Below are positions 46,524 to 58,851 of a stretch of 64,000 bases of DNA, piece by piece. Where the stretch lies: the NCBI RefSeq assembly GCF_000004075.3, contig NC_026661.2, forward strand, positions 17,078,307-17,142,306. The letters run 5' to 3'. The stretch's first letter is position 1, and each line of letters opens with the position of its first letter. This stretch comes from Cucumis sativus (Eukaryota > Streptophyta > Magnoliopsida > Cucurbitales > Cucurbitaceae). The translations under genes were made by a program, and so were the position numbers. Below the pieces are notes generated by a model, which did no database searches, was not told the DNA's origin, and saw only the letters and a list, made by a program, of their open reading frames with translations.

Positions 46524-48655
46524 TAATGAATAATACTAAGATTTTTTTTTTCTTTTGTGATGAAGATGATGGAAATGAAGTGGGGAAGATGATGAATGCA
46601 ATCAAAGATGTTAATAATAAGAGTTGGTGGGAACTTGCATATAATTCAGATTCAAATGGCAGCCATTGATATTTCCCCCAAGAAATTCTCGTAAATCCCC
46701 GAAAATGCCACTCACTGATAGAGCTATGGATACAGTCATTGACGGTGAATGAAGTCTACATCATTTATGGAATCTATTTTTCAAAACTAATATAATATGT
46801 TTGGAGTTCACAAATCTAAAATTTTACTATATTACTAAATTATGGTTTGGGTTCGTATATTTAAAATTAACAAAAAATTTAATCATCATAATTTTTAAAA
46901 AAAAAATTTAGGATGTATTTATAATAGTCGATGAGATATGAATTATTATAGTTGAGGTATATATTATTATAATCTAAGTTATGTCTTGTTTATTTTTTAT
47001 ATATATAAATTGGCATGTGATTTAGTTAAACATTGTTAATTATGAATAAATTCACACATGAACTGTTGACAAGTTCAACAAGTATAAAGAAAATAAATTT
47101 GCATCAAAAAGCATAAGAAAGTGTATTTTTAAAAAGATTATTATAATTAAACTAAATGTTTATTTGGAATAAATTAGAAAAAGATTTTTCAAAAATTCAT
47201 TTTTATTTAAACAATTTTGTTATAAACTTCTTAAAATAAAAACACTCTTTAAAAGTACGTATGTACACGTTTCTTTTGTTTGTTATATATGTTAAATATG
47301 TTTTTCTTAAAAAATTTCAAGATTGATCGGTGACGATGGTTGCTGGAGTTGATTGTCGAAAGTTTGCTGGTAGAGTCACCGACATGATGGTCGAAGATTG
47401 GTAGGCAATGATCACCGAAGGTGATGTTTGAAAGTTGGTTGATTAACTTCTCAACTCTTGAAACAAATATGGGAATAAACTATTATAGCTCATTACATCT
47501 TATTTTTTTTAAAACCTTATTATTTCGTAAATTCAACTTTATTTTGTTTCAATTTCTTTTTCTAAAATAAATTTTGAAGAACATTAATAGAGATAAGATA
47601 AAATTTAAGTAATTGAGAAGACGTAACAGGTTAAATTGAGAATGTAACTTTTATAAAGAACTCTTTATTACCATTTTCTTTTTAGATATATGACTTCTCA
47701 TTCACTCTAGCTATAATGACAACAAAACCTTCTTCTTCTCTTCTTCATTTTTTTTATTGGACAGATTCCCTATTACAATCTTACAGCTGTTTTAACGTAA
47801 AGTTGTGCAAAAGATAAAATTTTATAAAAGTCGATTAACTATTTTAATAATAATCAAAGTCATAAACTTCGAAATTTAGAGACCACGATATTAGTTTTTA
47901 TCATGTGCCACTATTTTGGGAAAGAAGTATTTAAGAATTAATGGAAATATAAAATATTTCACACTACCTCCCTTTATTGGAAGTTACGTAAACGTACATT
48001 TGTAAATAGGTGAAACTCTTTATCGTTTAGGAGTCGTTTAATTTGTTTTGGATGTTTAGTTTTGTATTGGGTGGACATTTAGACTACATACCATATTTTT
48101 GTTTTGTAGCACTATAATTTACTTAAGCATCTAAAGAATTGTAAGCATCTCCAAAGTTTTGGATGTCTTCCAAAAGATGAGTTTTTGATCATCTTTTACT
48201 TCATATCTTTGCTTTGATTTTGGTTTCTTATTTAGGGCAGTGGTTATTAATATTGTTTTTCTTCTCATCTTCATTATCGGTTGGGTAATGATTTTGATGG
48301 GAGGCTTTTCATAGATGTGACCAAAAGGTGTGAGTGCAGGTTTGATTCAGTAAATAAAGTGTTAATTGTTTGAATGTTTTAATTCCACCATAAAAGAATC
48401 TAATTGATGAGTGTTTTTTTTCTTTAATCTATCTTTCTTATGTTCATAATTTGTGTTCTTCCTTAGTTTTCTAAATATTCTTTTTATATATATTTGTTTG
48501 TGCTGAGAAATTGTGTTATGTATTTTTCTCTTTTTAAATATATATTTTAAAGAAATATGAAAAACCAAACCTATCTTTTCGTCGTGTGGGCAGAAAGACC
48601 TTTTATTTTTATTTTTATTTTTATTTATTTCTTTAATTTTTTAAACCAACAAACT
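46524..48655. other. Intergenic region between PLA1 (-) and RanGAP1 (+)
   Basis: A divergent promoter region, AT-rich. A weak MITE-like copy lies near 46925-46990. A GGTG/GGAG-rich patch at 47325-47445 looks like a decayed minisatellite or element fragment. A (TTTTTA)n tract lies at about 48600-48630, just before the RanGAP1 leader. No coding exon was seen. Confidence 0.7.
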
Positions 48656-48659
48656 TTCA

Positions 48660-48931
48660 TTTCTTTCTAAACCCTATTTTCACGTTCAGCCGCTGCACCC
48701 CGCCCCGCCCCGCCGCACTCCGCCGTTCCTTCTCGCCCTATTCCGCCGCACGCTACCCTGCCGCATTCTCATCTTTCAAACCAAACTTCTGCTGCCCTCC
48801 TCCCTCTCATACAACAACACAAAACCTCCCTTTCTCTCCATTTCTCTTTTTCTCACAAACACAGTGTTTCACCCCCTAATCTCCGCCGTCTCTAGATCTC
48901 CCTGCCGCCACTCATCTTTCAGATCTACAAG
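48660..48931 (+). promoter_or_regulatory. Probable RanGAP1 5' leader exon, C-rich
   Basis: An unusually GC-rich stretch for this window, with repeated CCGCC words (ccccgccccgccccgccgc near 48697-48716), then CT-rich sequence, ending in gatctacaag before gttttt. Together with the gatgcag acceptor at 50896, twelve bases before the RanGAP1 start codon, this suggests a non-coding first exon and a 1.97 kb leader intron (48932-50896). Transcript evidence is lacking. Confidence 0.5.
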
Positions 48932-50115
48932 GTTTTTCTTCTTCTTCTTCCTATTTACATTCCACGAAAAAAATCATAACCATTTTTATTTTGTTAATTT
49001 CTTCTTCAATCACTAAGAATGTATACATCACAAATTACAAAAAACAGATTCGAGAAGTGAAATGAACAAAAGAAAGATATAATATATCGTTCTTGTCCGA
49101 ATCAATAAATAAATAAAAGAAGGACAAATTTTGTTTTGGAAAATGCGGATGAACAAAGCAAAAAAGAAAGAAAAATGTCGATTTTGGCTTTATTGGCTGG
49201 AAGAAATATTGAGATATTAATACAATGGACAAGCGAAATAGTGAACTAACGAGGAGTCCTCTTCAATTTTGAAGAATCTATAGATGCCTATGAGCTAGGG
49301 CATAATTTGTTTCTTAATATCTCTGATTATTTGTTTTCTTTGTGCAAACTAGTTAATGTATAATTTTCCTGTTTCATATACTTTTTTGGAGTTCAATCTT
49401 GAATATGTATATTTTTGTCTTGTTTCATTGCTGCTTCAAGGAAACTTTATTGAAGAAAATTCGACTTACAACTATTATTAAGATTATTCTTGGTGCTAGT
49501 TTGTAGATGGCTTCTTACTTCCACGCAAGATCATATTATGTATCTTTATTGACTGTAAACGCATTTAATTTTTGCGAGTGATTTCATAGGTTTCCTTTTA
49601 TGAGTTGGTAGGTTTTGCTGCTTGTATTGATGGCCTTTAGTCCAATTGCTTTGATATACTTCCAATTTGGTCAGGAAAAATACAAAATTTAGTATCATCT
49701 TGTATTTCTATTGTTTGTCTAAGTGCAAAGGCCTATTATGCATATCAAGTGTGTAAATTCTGATAGAGATTATATGTCTTGGATTTTTCTTATATGAACC
49801 TTTTTTAGTTAAAAGTTCAATTGTTGAACTAGCAGATGATAAAATTATAAACATCTGATTTAAGATATATTTTGAGATGCGTACAGAAAGTTGAAGGCTA
49901 CTGATGGCCATTTTGTCAACTTCTTTAATTAGTAGTAATTATAAATATATAACATTTGACATTGCAATTAGGCATCTGCTGTTAAGCTCAAGCCCCCCTC
50001 TAGACCTAAGTTCAAGCCTTACTTTTATACTTTTTTTGCAAATTATTTTTAGCGAATTATAAAGCCCCTCGCCAAAAGAATTTCAATGTCTTATGTCTTA
50101 ATTTTTCATAATGCC

Positions 50116-50460
50116 TTTTTTTTTTTTTTTTGAAATGGAGCCTCTTAAATTATTATTAATAAAAGAACCTTAAGCTCAAAGTACAAGAGTGTTATACTAA
50201 GAGCAAAAGAAAAGATAAAATTCAGTCTACAGCTACAACAAACGCTAAAAGACAAATTCCAAATAGGAAAGACCAAGCCAAACAAAATCATATCCAAAGA
50301 AATCTAAATACAAAGCATAATGCAAAATCCTCTGATAAAGAACTAAATTGAAACTAAAAACTTGCAAGAAGATGCAACCGGCTGCTTCGAAACTCCCTAG
50401 CCAAACTAATCTAGAGGAAGCTCGAAAAAGTCTTCCACTATTCAGCATCCATTTTCATAG
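50116..50460 (-). mobile_element. Retroelement 3' end with A-tail, antisense in RanGAP1 leader intron
   Basis: Read on the minus strand, this ends with ctcttgtactttgagc, then taataataatttaagaggc, then a run of about 15 A (a T-run at 50117-50131 on the plus strand). This is the typical finish of plant LINE-like elements (a T-rich UTR, a ttgtactttgagc phrase, a tail). No intact frame remains, and the left and right limits are approximate. Confidence 0.55.
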
Positions 50461-50907
50461 TGGCTTATTCATCTTTCATTTGTCATTGCTCCCAGTATCA
50501 ATTGTCTCAGTGTTTATTCTCTAGATACTTTTCTGTGAGTGATATTTTTCCATTGTAATATAATTGCCTGTTGTGTATGGTTATGGTATAAGACAGGCTA
50601 ATGTCTGACTAGGAAGTATGGTAGTATGGGATTTTTTTAATCTTGCTATATAGTTTTGTTTCTATTTCTAATTTGGTTGCTATATTGATTTGCTTCTAAA
50701 TTTAAGAACATTAGTTAAGATGGGGATACCATATCTGCTTGACAATTTGGCAACCGTCTGTTAGGTGCAAAGGTTCTTGATGTCGGAAACCTGAACAATT
50801 AAGCTGAGAAATAAACTTTGCCTAATTTCCTCTTTTTGTCAGAAACCTGAACTTTTCTATGGATTATTTTGTCTTATTTTGTCTAGTTTGATGCAGATTA
50901 TATTGCT

Positions 50908-52527
50908 ATGGATTCTTCAACCCAGACATTCCAACCTCGTGTGATGTCAATTAAATTATGGCCTCCAAGCCAGAGCACTAGGTTCATGCTCGTAGAACGA
51001 ATCATCAAGAATCTTACAACACCCTCCATTTTTTCCCGGAAGTATGGCTTATTAAGTAAAGAAGAAGCTGAGGAGGATGCCAAGCAAGTAGAAGATATGG
51101 CTTTTGTAACTGCAAACCAACACTTTGAGAAGGAGCCAGATGGTGATGGAAGCTCTGCAGTTCAAATTTATGCCAAAGAATCTAGCAGGCTCATGCTGGA
51201 TATATTGAAAAGAGGTCCTAGAGTAAAGGAGGATGGAGAGGTATTAATATCTGAGAAGTCTACTACTCGAGGAACGGTTTTTGATATATCAGGAGGACGA
51301 AGAGCATTTATTGATGCAGAGGAGGCTGAGGTTCTATTAGAACCCCTTAAAGATCCTGGAAACCTATTTACTAAGATCTGCTTTAGTAATAGAAGTTTTG
51401 GCTTAGATGCTGCTCGTGTTGCTGAACCGATCTTGTTTTCCATCAAAGATCGGTTGACAGAGGTTGACCTATCAGATTTCATTGCTGGAAGGTCAGAGGG
51501 GGATGCTCTTGAAGTTATGAACATTTTCTCTGCAGCATTAGAAGGTTGTGATTTAAGGTATCTGGACCTTTCAAACAATGCCATGGGCGAGAAGGGTGTC
51601 CGAGCATTTGGATTGCTTTTGAGATCACAGAAAAATTTGGAGGAGCTTTATTTGATGAATGATGGTATTTCTGAGGAAGCTGCAAGAGCAGTTCGTGAGT
51701 TGATTCCATCTACAGACAAGCTTCGTATTCTTCAGTTCCATAATAATATGACGGGAGATGAAGGAGCAATTTCAATTTCCGAAATTGTCAAGAGTTCTCC
51801 TGCATTGGAGGATTTCCGTTGTTCCTCAACAAGGGTAGGTTCTGAGGGAGGTGTAGCTCTAGCTGAAGCTATTGGTACTTGTACACGTCTCAAGAAGCTT
51901 GATTTACGTGACAACATGTTTGGGGTGGAAGCTGGAGTTGCTTTGAGTAAATCTATATCTTCCTTTCCAGGTCTAACTGAAATCTATCTTAGTTATCTGA
52001 ACTTGGAGGATGAAGGAGCTGAAGCATTGGCTAATGCTCTTAAAGATTCCGCACCTTCACTTGAAGTTCTCGAAGTAGCTGGAAACGATATAACTGCAAA
52101 AGGCGCTGTTTCAATAGCAGCATGTGTAGCAACAAAGCAATTCCTCAGTAAATTATATTTGGCTGAGAATGAACTGAAGGATGATGGTGTGATTTTGATT
52201 GGCAAGGCACTCCAGGATGGACATGGTCAATTGAGCGAAGTCGACTTCAGCACAAATTCAATACGAAGGGCTGGGGCAAGATTCGTAGCACAGATATTAG
52301 TACAGAAGCCAGGATTTAAGTTGCTAAACATCAATGCCAATTATATATCTGAAGAAGGGATTGACGAAGTGAAGGAGATATTTAAGAATTCTCCTAATAT
52401 GCTTGGGTCTTTGGATGAGAATGATCCAGATGGAGAAGACTATGATGAAGATGCTGAAGAGAATGGTGATCATGATGACGAACTCGAATCAAAGCTCAAG
52501 GGCCTTGACATCAAACAAGAGGAGTAA
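50908..52527 (+). CDS. RANGAP1: RAN GTPase-activating protein 1 (plant RanGAP with WPP domain)
   Basis: Stimulates GTP hydrolysis by Ran, maintaining the Ran-GTP gradient for nuclear transport; plant RanGAPs also mark the division plane. 539 aa in a single coding exon, the usual length. The plant-specific WPP domain spans about 12-110, with W18-P-P20 (IKLWPPSQSTR), and targets the protein to the nuclear envelope and cell plate. About eleven leucine-rich repeats follow from about 205 to 490, with words such as LRYLDLSNNAMGEKG and LKKLDLRDNMFG. The acidic C-terminal tail after about 495 (DENDPDGEDYDEDAEEN) ends LKGLDIKQEE. WPP, LRR and acidic tail in this order are diagnostic for plant RanGAP. 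A leader intron probably precedes the coding exon. RanGAP1 versus RanGAP2 is not settled by sequence alone. Confidence 0.95.
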   Translation: MDSSTQTFQPRVMSIKLWPPSQSTRFMLVERIIKNLTTPSIFSRKYGLLSKEEAEEDAKQVEDMAFVTANQHFEKEPDGDGSSAVQIYAKESSRLMLDILKRGPRVKEDGEVLISEKSTTRGTVFDISGGRRAFIDAEEAEVLLEPLKDPGNLFTKICFSNRSFGLDAARVAEPILFSIKDRLTEVDLSDFIAGRSEGDALEVMNIFSAALEGCDLRYLDLSNNAMGEKGVRAFGLLLRSQKNLEELYLMNDGISEEAARAVRELIPSTDKLRILQFHNNMTGDEGAISISEIVKSSPALEDFRCSSTRVGSEGGVALAEAIGTCTRLKKLDLRDNMFGVEAGVALSKSISSFPGLTEIYLSYLNLEDEGAEALANALKDSAPSLEVLEVAGNDITAKGAVSIAACVATKQFLSKLYLAENELKDDGVILIGKALQDGHGQLSEVDFSTNSIRRAGARFVAQILVQKPGFKLLNINANYISEEGIDEVKEIFKNSPNMLGSLDENDPDGEDYDEDAEENGDHDDELESKLKGLDIKQEE

Positions 52528-53915
52528 GAATCTCACAGGTCAGATTTGATCATTCTTTGATCTTCACCACTGTTTTTGTTTATCGTTTCTTTTTTATTGC
52601 TGTATGTGGTAGGTTCATACCATTTAACCAACTGTAACAAGTTTCCCTTTTTAGCTAGGCATCAGCATCCTAGTTTAGAGATTTTTAAAAGCAAAAATAG
52701 CTGCTTGCTATTCTGTTATTTGCCGGCTCTATTTTTTTGTTGGCATATAAATTGATGCAGTTCATTGAGATGTTCCGCCATTAGAATTGTGTCTTGTTAT
52801 TTTGGAAATCAATGTTCATCATTTTATAGTGCACAAATTGGATGATCTGTTGTATTACTGATGGAACTGAAGGTATCGTTTGGGAGTTGTCAATTATAAG
52901 TTTGGTCATGAACTTCCATGTGTTTTTAAAAGCTATCCAAATATTATAACATACATGGTAAGCTTATTTATTAGACAACTTTTAACACGGATTTAATTTG
53001 AAATTCTTAAAAGATTGATTAAATTGAAAACAAAAATACCAGGGAGTATAGTGATTATAAGTTTGGTAGCAAGAACAGGTTACTTATGATTAAGCATGTG
53101 ACTTATTGAATGGTATAGTTTCACATTTATGGGTTGTGCTTCTTTACTTAATGATCAAGTGTATGTCTAATTTAAACATTAAAATGTCAATCTAAATTGT
53201 AGAGAGAAACAACCTAAATACTCTTTCTATGTATCTTTGTCTTCCAAGTTGATGAAAGATACCACAAGATTTCTACTTTTGGAGAAGTTTAGGTTTCTTT
53301 TCTCCTCTATGATATGAGGTAGTGTGTCCACGAGAAGGGTACCATTTTGATCTATGTTGGAGACATCTACTCACTAAATTTATGTGCTAGCAGAGTAAAA
53401 TTGTCTTAAAGGATACATCATCGATCAATTCCAAAACTAAATATTGGCACTGAAACCAACCGATAAGTATGAAAACTTATTATAAGTTAAGTTGTGTGTG
53501 GTAGTCGATCAACTTATGGTTGGTTTTGTTTTGTTGAGTTTTTTTTTTCTTGAGATGTGGAGATCTGAGGAGAGGTTATAGGTTATGTGAGACAAGTGGA
53601 TGTTGGCACCGGTGAAGATAGATAGACACAAATGGAGATGGAGGGAGTTGGGAGTCGAGCGAGGGTGAAAAAAGGTGGAGTCTTGATGTTAAAAGAAAGC
53701 AAGAGAGAAAACACAACATATTAAACAATTGAATCTGTTCACCGTTGGAGCTATTTGAACCAACCCTCTTATTACCTCTATAGTCGTTTGTGCACCCAAA
53801 CAAAGTATGTTAGAATCAAATTACATAACTGTTTGTGGCTTCTTTGTACGAAGGATACGAGTGTAAGCTTCTTTCAACAATGATATTTTTGAGCTTGACA
53901 AAACTTGATATTTGG

Positions 53916-54510
53916 TTATCTCATATTTAGGTGCAAGAAACCAACTAAGAAACTTACGATGAACAATTGTTCATGTCGAGCCATGAGAATTTCTAGATCA
54001 GTACTAATTGGCATCAAGGCATTGAATTCTTCACACGTCTTTGACGTCCATAAAGTAACTCGTGAGAGACTTTTCTCTTTGGTCAAGTTGATATAGAGCC
54101 TTATAACCATCCAACATTCGACTAATTTTTTTGGAAATGGTCAAGTTGATATAGAGCCTTATAGACATCAAGCATTGGATAATTTTTTTCTTTTCCGAAC
54201 TAATGAAAATTCATATATTTCAGTAGTTCTTTCATCGATTCATAGTGATTTACTAGCTCAATGATTTCATGTCAAATGAATTTCATTTGTAGAAGCATTC
54301 TTAAATGTAGTGAAACCAAATCTTTTTAGTAGCATCAACGGGTGGCTCTTCCTTAATGTGTTCATCCATCTCATGCTCCTAATAAAGTAGCAAACATTCA
54401 ATCTCCATGAATAGTGATTTGATCCACTCAACTTGTGCTCGGTTACTTTTGACATCATCAATATCATCTTTGACGTGACTACTGGTTTCTTGTCGGTCAT
54501 TACCTCCAAA
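53916..54510 (-). pseudogene. Copia-type retrotransposon gag remnant
   Basis: On the minus strand, a broken frame reads KLSGSNHYSWRLNV (54400-54450), the start of the gag/UBN2-type domain (compare KLNGxNYLxWSxxV). Further on, in another frame, it reads YFMDVKDVCEEFNALMPIS and then HEQLFIVSFLVGF (54060 down to 53930), matching the gag words that follow. A 58 bp duplication (54081-54138 and 54139 to about 54190) and stops disrupt it. No protease, integrase, RT or LTRs were seen. Confidence 0.65.
54081..54190. repeat. 58 bp tandem duplication inside the gag remnant
   Basis: Two copies begin ggtcaagttgatatagagcc at 54081 and 54139, with small differences at the far ends. It breaks the gag frame. 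Confidence 0.9.
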
Positions 54511-56639
54511 AAAAACTAACATAAATACTAATTAAAATCTAAAGAGATGTTTTTCTTTGAATGAACACAATCAATGAGTATATAGCTCAAGCAAACACAC
54601 GGATCTTTAAAGTAACTCATTCAAAGAAAATAACTAGAAAGGACTAAAAAAAACCCTCACAAAATGAACCAAAAAGGACGGTGCACGTGCTTACATTTAC
54701 CAACGTGTGGATTGGGCGGGGGAGGAGGGGGCGGCGCTTGAACCTCATGCACTAGTCAAATGACATCGAAATTTTGGGGTTAGGTAGATCGACGACAGAT
54801 CTCCTCTTTGGATTGAATGATATTGAAAAAAAAAAAGGTGAACAAACTTTTGGCCGGCGGTGGCATCTGATAGACGACGACGATTGAAGACGAAAAATAA
54901 ACCAACGATGACGACAATGGACAAAAGTATAAACCCATCCCCTCCACAAAAATAACCCTAGATGTAACATAAAAGGGTTCTAAATTCTTGAACCATAGTC
55001 AAAACCTTAATTTTCAAGTTTGAGAGTGAATCAAAATATCACATTTGTTCATTATACATACAAGATAATACAATAATGACCATGGAAAGTGTAAAATAAC
55101 ATTATAAAAAAGGACAATATAATAAACATATTTACAATAATAAAATTATAACAGAAATAGTAAACCAAGTAATGTTAAATATTTATGATAGGAAAATGAA
55201 AATACTTGAAGCAATTATGAATTTTAAAGAGCTTATTGTACATGACATTAATATTGAAAATTTCAAGATTTATGGAACAAACTCATGTTTTGAGAAAAGA
55301 ACTTCTGTTGTGGCTGAAAATGAAATTTCTTAACAAAGGGATTATGTTTACTGAGTTTTCCATATCATCCTTCCCTTCCTAAGGAACAAACTTTCAAACC
55401 ATTCTCCACATTTAGTGATAAGATTTATAATATAATCTTCATTTAGATATTAGATATTATATTTGTAAAATTGGAAAATACAACTAAAAAGAAAAATCTT
55501 AAAATATCCATCAAAGACAATCACTAGAAGGGGATGGAAGGAAAGAAGGGAATTAAAGACAAAAGAAAGGGAAAAAAAAATCCTCTTTGGTATCTTAAAA
55601 GAAAATGTGACAAATGATATACCTTTGGACCACTTTTGAATAACAATTCATTTCATATATACACATCTGTTTTGTAACCAAGCCAGCAGATATTATCGTT
55701 TCTTTTCAAAAGTATCGTACATAAAAACATGTGAGAGATAATTGTTAAAAACATCGTCGTTTGTTTGATATATCCAACTATATATAATAAAATTTCTTAT
55801 AATCGTAATGGTCAATTTTATTGTCGGATTCATTATAATGAGCCTGAATTGTAAATATGATTAGATTGATTTAGATCGTGTTTACATTTGTTACATTACT
55901 CTATCTTTATCCTTATTGTTATTGTTATTTATTGAATGGAAAAACTGATGTGATAACGTAATAAAAGCAATTTAGGCCACTGATTTCAAAGTTGGAAATG
56001 AGTTCTATATTTTTGTTGTCTATGTAATATCACATCTTTGTGTACAATTCATTAGGCTACGTGACATTTACATAAAGTATATAGCACAAATATGACATTT
56101 CATTGAAAACAAATTGTGTATATAGAACACAAGATAAATAATTGTATATGCAACATGAAAATTGGTAAAATATTAATAAAAATAAAAAGTTCAACTTGCA
56201 TTTGAATTTCTAACCAAAATTTTAGAATGAAATCTTGTTTTTTTTTTTTAGTTTTTAAAATTGGACTAAAATGTAGATAACAAAAACAAATAGAAAAGCT
56301 AAGTAGTTTAATTTTCATAAAGTAAAATATATCAAAATTAATTTGGTCTTTTGTTAATCTTTTTATTTGTTGTTTTTTAAAATCAAGTCTATTTTCTCTT
56401 TATTTTTTACCACGAACCATTGGTATATTTCTTAGGTACAATAGTTAATACTAATATAAAGTTCATTTTGACCCATTAAAATATGTTAGATGAAAAAATT
56501 ATTGATAAGTACATTTAATAAATATAAACTATGTGTATGATATGAAATTAACAAAAAGTCTACATTTTTATATATTTTAATGATATCAGAGGTGAATTAA
56601 TATTTTCATAACATCATAAAAAATCATTTAAAAAACACT

Positions 56640-57060
56640 TTTTGTCCATATATTTTCATAAAAATAACGATTTTATCCGTAAACTTTAGTCATTAATCTT
56701 TTAGTCCATATACTTTCAATTTTATAACAATTTAACCTCTTAAACTTTAGTAAATAACAATTTAGTCATAATACTTTTAAATTCGTAGCAATTTACTTTA
56801 ATATAATGTAATAGTTTATCGATATACTTAGGAAAGAAAAATCATATCAAAGTTTAACATTAATTTCTACCACCTTAGTAGGAATTAAGTGGTTACCAAC
56901 TTTAAAGTATAAAGAATTTTGAATTGTTACTTTAACTAAAATACTGTAAAATGAAAATTATGTAAACTAAATCATTATAAATTAATGTTTTAAAATACTA
57001 AATGGATGCTTTTATAAATATTCAAGGACTAAAAAGTGATTTCTCTTAACTTTGTTTAAA
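56640..57060. repeat. Decayed repeat with 'tttagtccatatactttcaa' words
   Basis: Phrases such as tttagtccatatactttcaa, ataacaatttaacctcttaa and aacaatttagtcataatac recur at about 40-50 bp spacing. Such sequence is common in plant intergenic DNA. No coding content. Confidence 0.45.
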
Positions 57061-57367
57061 ATATAATAATAATAATAACAATAACAATAATATATATAAA
57101 TAAATAAATAGATGGGTATAATTTTTTTTATTTTCTAATTTCTCTAAAAATATCTATTAAAAAAGTCATTTTCATGAAAGTGAAAAATTTTAACCGGTAA
57201 GTTTTCAGAAAAGAAAAAAAATGATTACATGTAATAAAATAAATTAAATATTTATAAAATATAGTAAAAACTTTAAATTAAATATATAAATTTTAAAAAG
57301 TAAAAAAAAAAATAGAAAAACAGACTTGTGGGACAATATAAACTGTGTGTAATAAAATATAAAGTTT

Positions 57368-57490
57368 TAGGCGGTGTTTGGGACAAAGAATGAGTTATTG
57401 TAGTCCTAAATTATTATAGTTTGTGTTTGAGACGTAGATTATTTTAGTTTAAATTATAATAGTATGTGTTTGATGCGTAGATTATTTTAG
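57368..57490. repeat. MITE-like dispersed repeat copy
   Basis: Two internal copies of a unit containing tagattattttagttt, plus ttatagtttgtgtttgagac, close to the copy at 28640-28750. Short, non-coding, AT-rich. Confidence 0.55.
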
Positions 57491-57949
57491 TTTGATAAGG
57501 AAAAATAGTACACAGTAACAAAGAATAAAAAAGTATAAAATAGTAAAAACGATAGCAAATAATAAATATTGTAACAAATTAGGAGTGGTGCAATAGTATT
57601 TACTCTAATTAATTGATGAGTTTTAAATTGTATTTATGATAGCAATAGGAGTTCTTAGTATATTTTTTTGTTTGTTATGAAATGAAGTATAAAATTTTGT
57701 TTATTCCAAGGTAGTACAGCTGGGTGACAAATACATTTTATGTGTTAGTCCTCACTTATTAATACATCACATCACATCTTCTTTCTCTTTTTTCTCCTTT
57801 TATCTCTTTCTCTCCTTCTTTCCCATTCATAGTATTCAACTCAATCAATCAATCATAATAACAACAACATATTAATAATTCTCCTTTGTTTTATTTTAAT
57901 TATTCAACTCAAATCATTTATTTATATTTTAATTGTTCACAAAAGATTA

Positions 57950-57972
57950 TATATATATATATATATACACAC
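57950..57972. repeat. (AT)n/(AC)n microsatellite
   Basis: A compound run of AT dinucleotides followed by acacac, in the distal upstream region of the second lipase gene. Confidence 0.85.
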
Positions 57973-58851
57973 ACGTGGAAAGTAATCATTTATATCAACT
58001 CCATCTTCACTTCCATAATATGACATAATAAAAGAGATAAAATATATAATAAGATAGAAGATATTGTATAATATATGGGAAGAAATACATACAATTGGCT
58101 ACACACTTGCACCATACCTAATTATCTAATGATCTTTTCATTGCCCATCTCATACCTAAAAAGAAAAAAAACAAAAACTCATTAATGTATTAACCAACAC
58201 ACACTATATTTCTTCTTCACCTTCTTCTCCACCCATTCCATTTGCATGATCTCTCATTAAATTCATTTATCTAAACTATAATATGCATAACATATATAAA
58301 AATGTAACCAAACCCAAAAATAATTATTCTAATTTCTCTAATAAAATAAGAAAAATCCAAAACGCGCGATGATTTTTTCATATATCCCTATGATAATTTA
58401 TATATTCTTTACCATTTATTAATCTCGGACCATCTTGATTCCACTAAGATTCGAGATCTAATAACTGATTAAAGCAGAATTCTTTCAATTCCAAAGTATC
58501 TTGGGGCATGGTATATACTTGAGATCATATATCAAAATTTACAGATCGTTCTATATGATCATGTGTCGTGTCGTGTGGCTAATTTATCGCATGTTGATTG
58601 AAGTCATTTTGATATTTTTGTGTTGAGGTGGAATAAGTATCAAACTTCCATCCTTATCTTTGTAGGGTAAAGAGGGTCAGAGTCCACATTGGTGTTGAAG
58701 TATTTCACCATCATCATTACAAATTACAACCGTGAGAAACGTGCCACATAATTCAGAAATAATTCACTACTCTTTTTCTTCTTTTATAAATATAAGCACA
58801 TCCTGTAATTTGGCATATAACGCAAAGAAGTTAAATATCTTATCATCATCA

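Larger units (their letters stand above)
52528..58851. other. Gene-free interval between RanGAP1 and the second PLA1 gene
   Basis: The RanGAP1 3' UTR fills the first 300-400 bp. Further right are a Copia-type gag remnant (53.9-54.5 kb), a GC-richer patch without coding similarity (54.66-54.98 kb), decayed tandem DNA at 56.6-57.0 kb, simple repeats near 57.07-57.11 kb, a MITE-like copy at 57.37-57.49 kb and an AT/AC microsatellite at 57.95-57.97 kb. The last ~200 bp is the promoter and leader of the lipase gene. Confidence 0.75.

Noticed and set aside
51168..51584. 138-codon minus-strand frame inside RanGAP1
   Set aside because: Antisense shadow of the WPP/LRR coding sequence.
54752..54970. 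72-codon minus-strand frame in a GC-richer patch
   Set aside because: No similarity to known proteins; composition explains the open frame.
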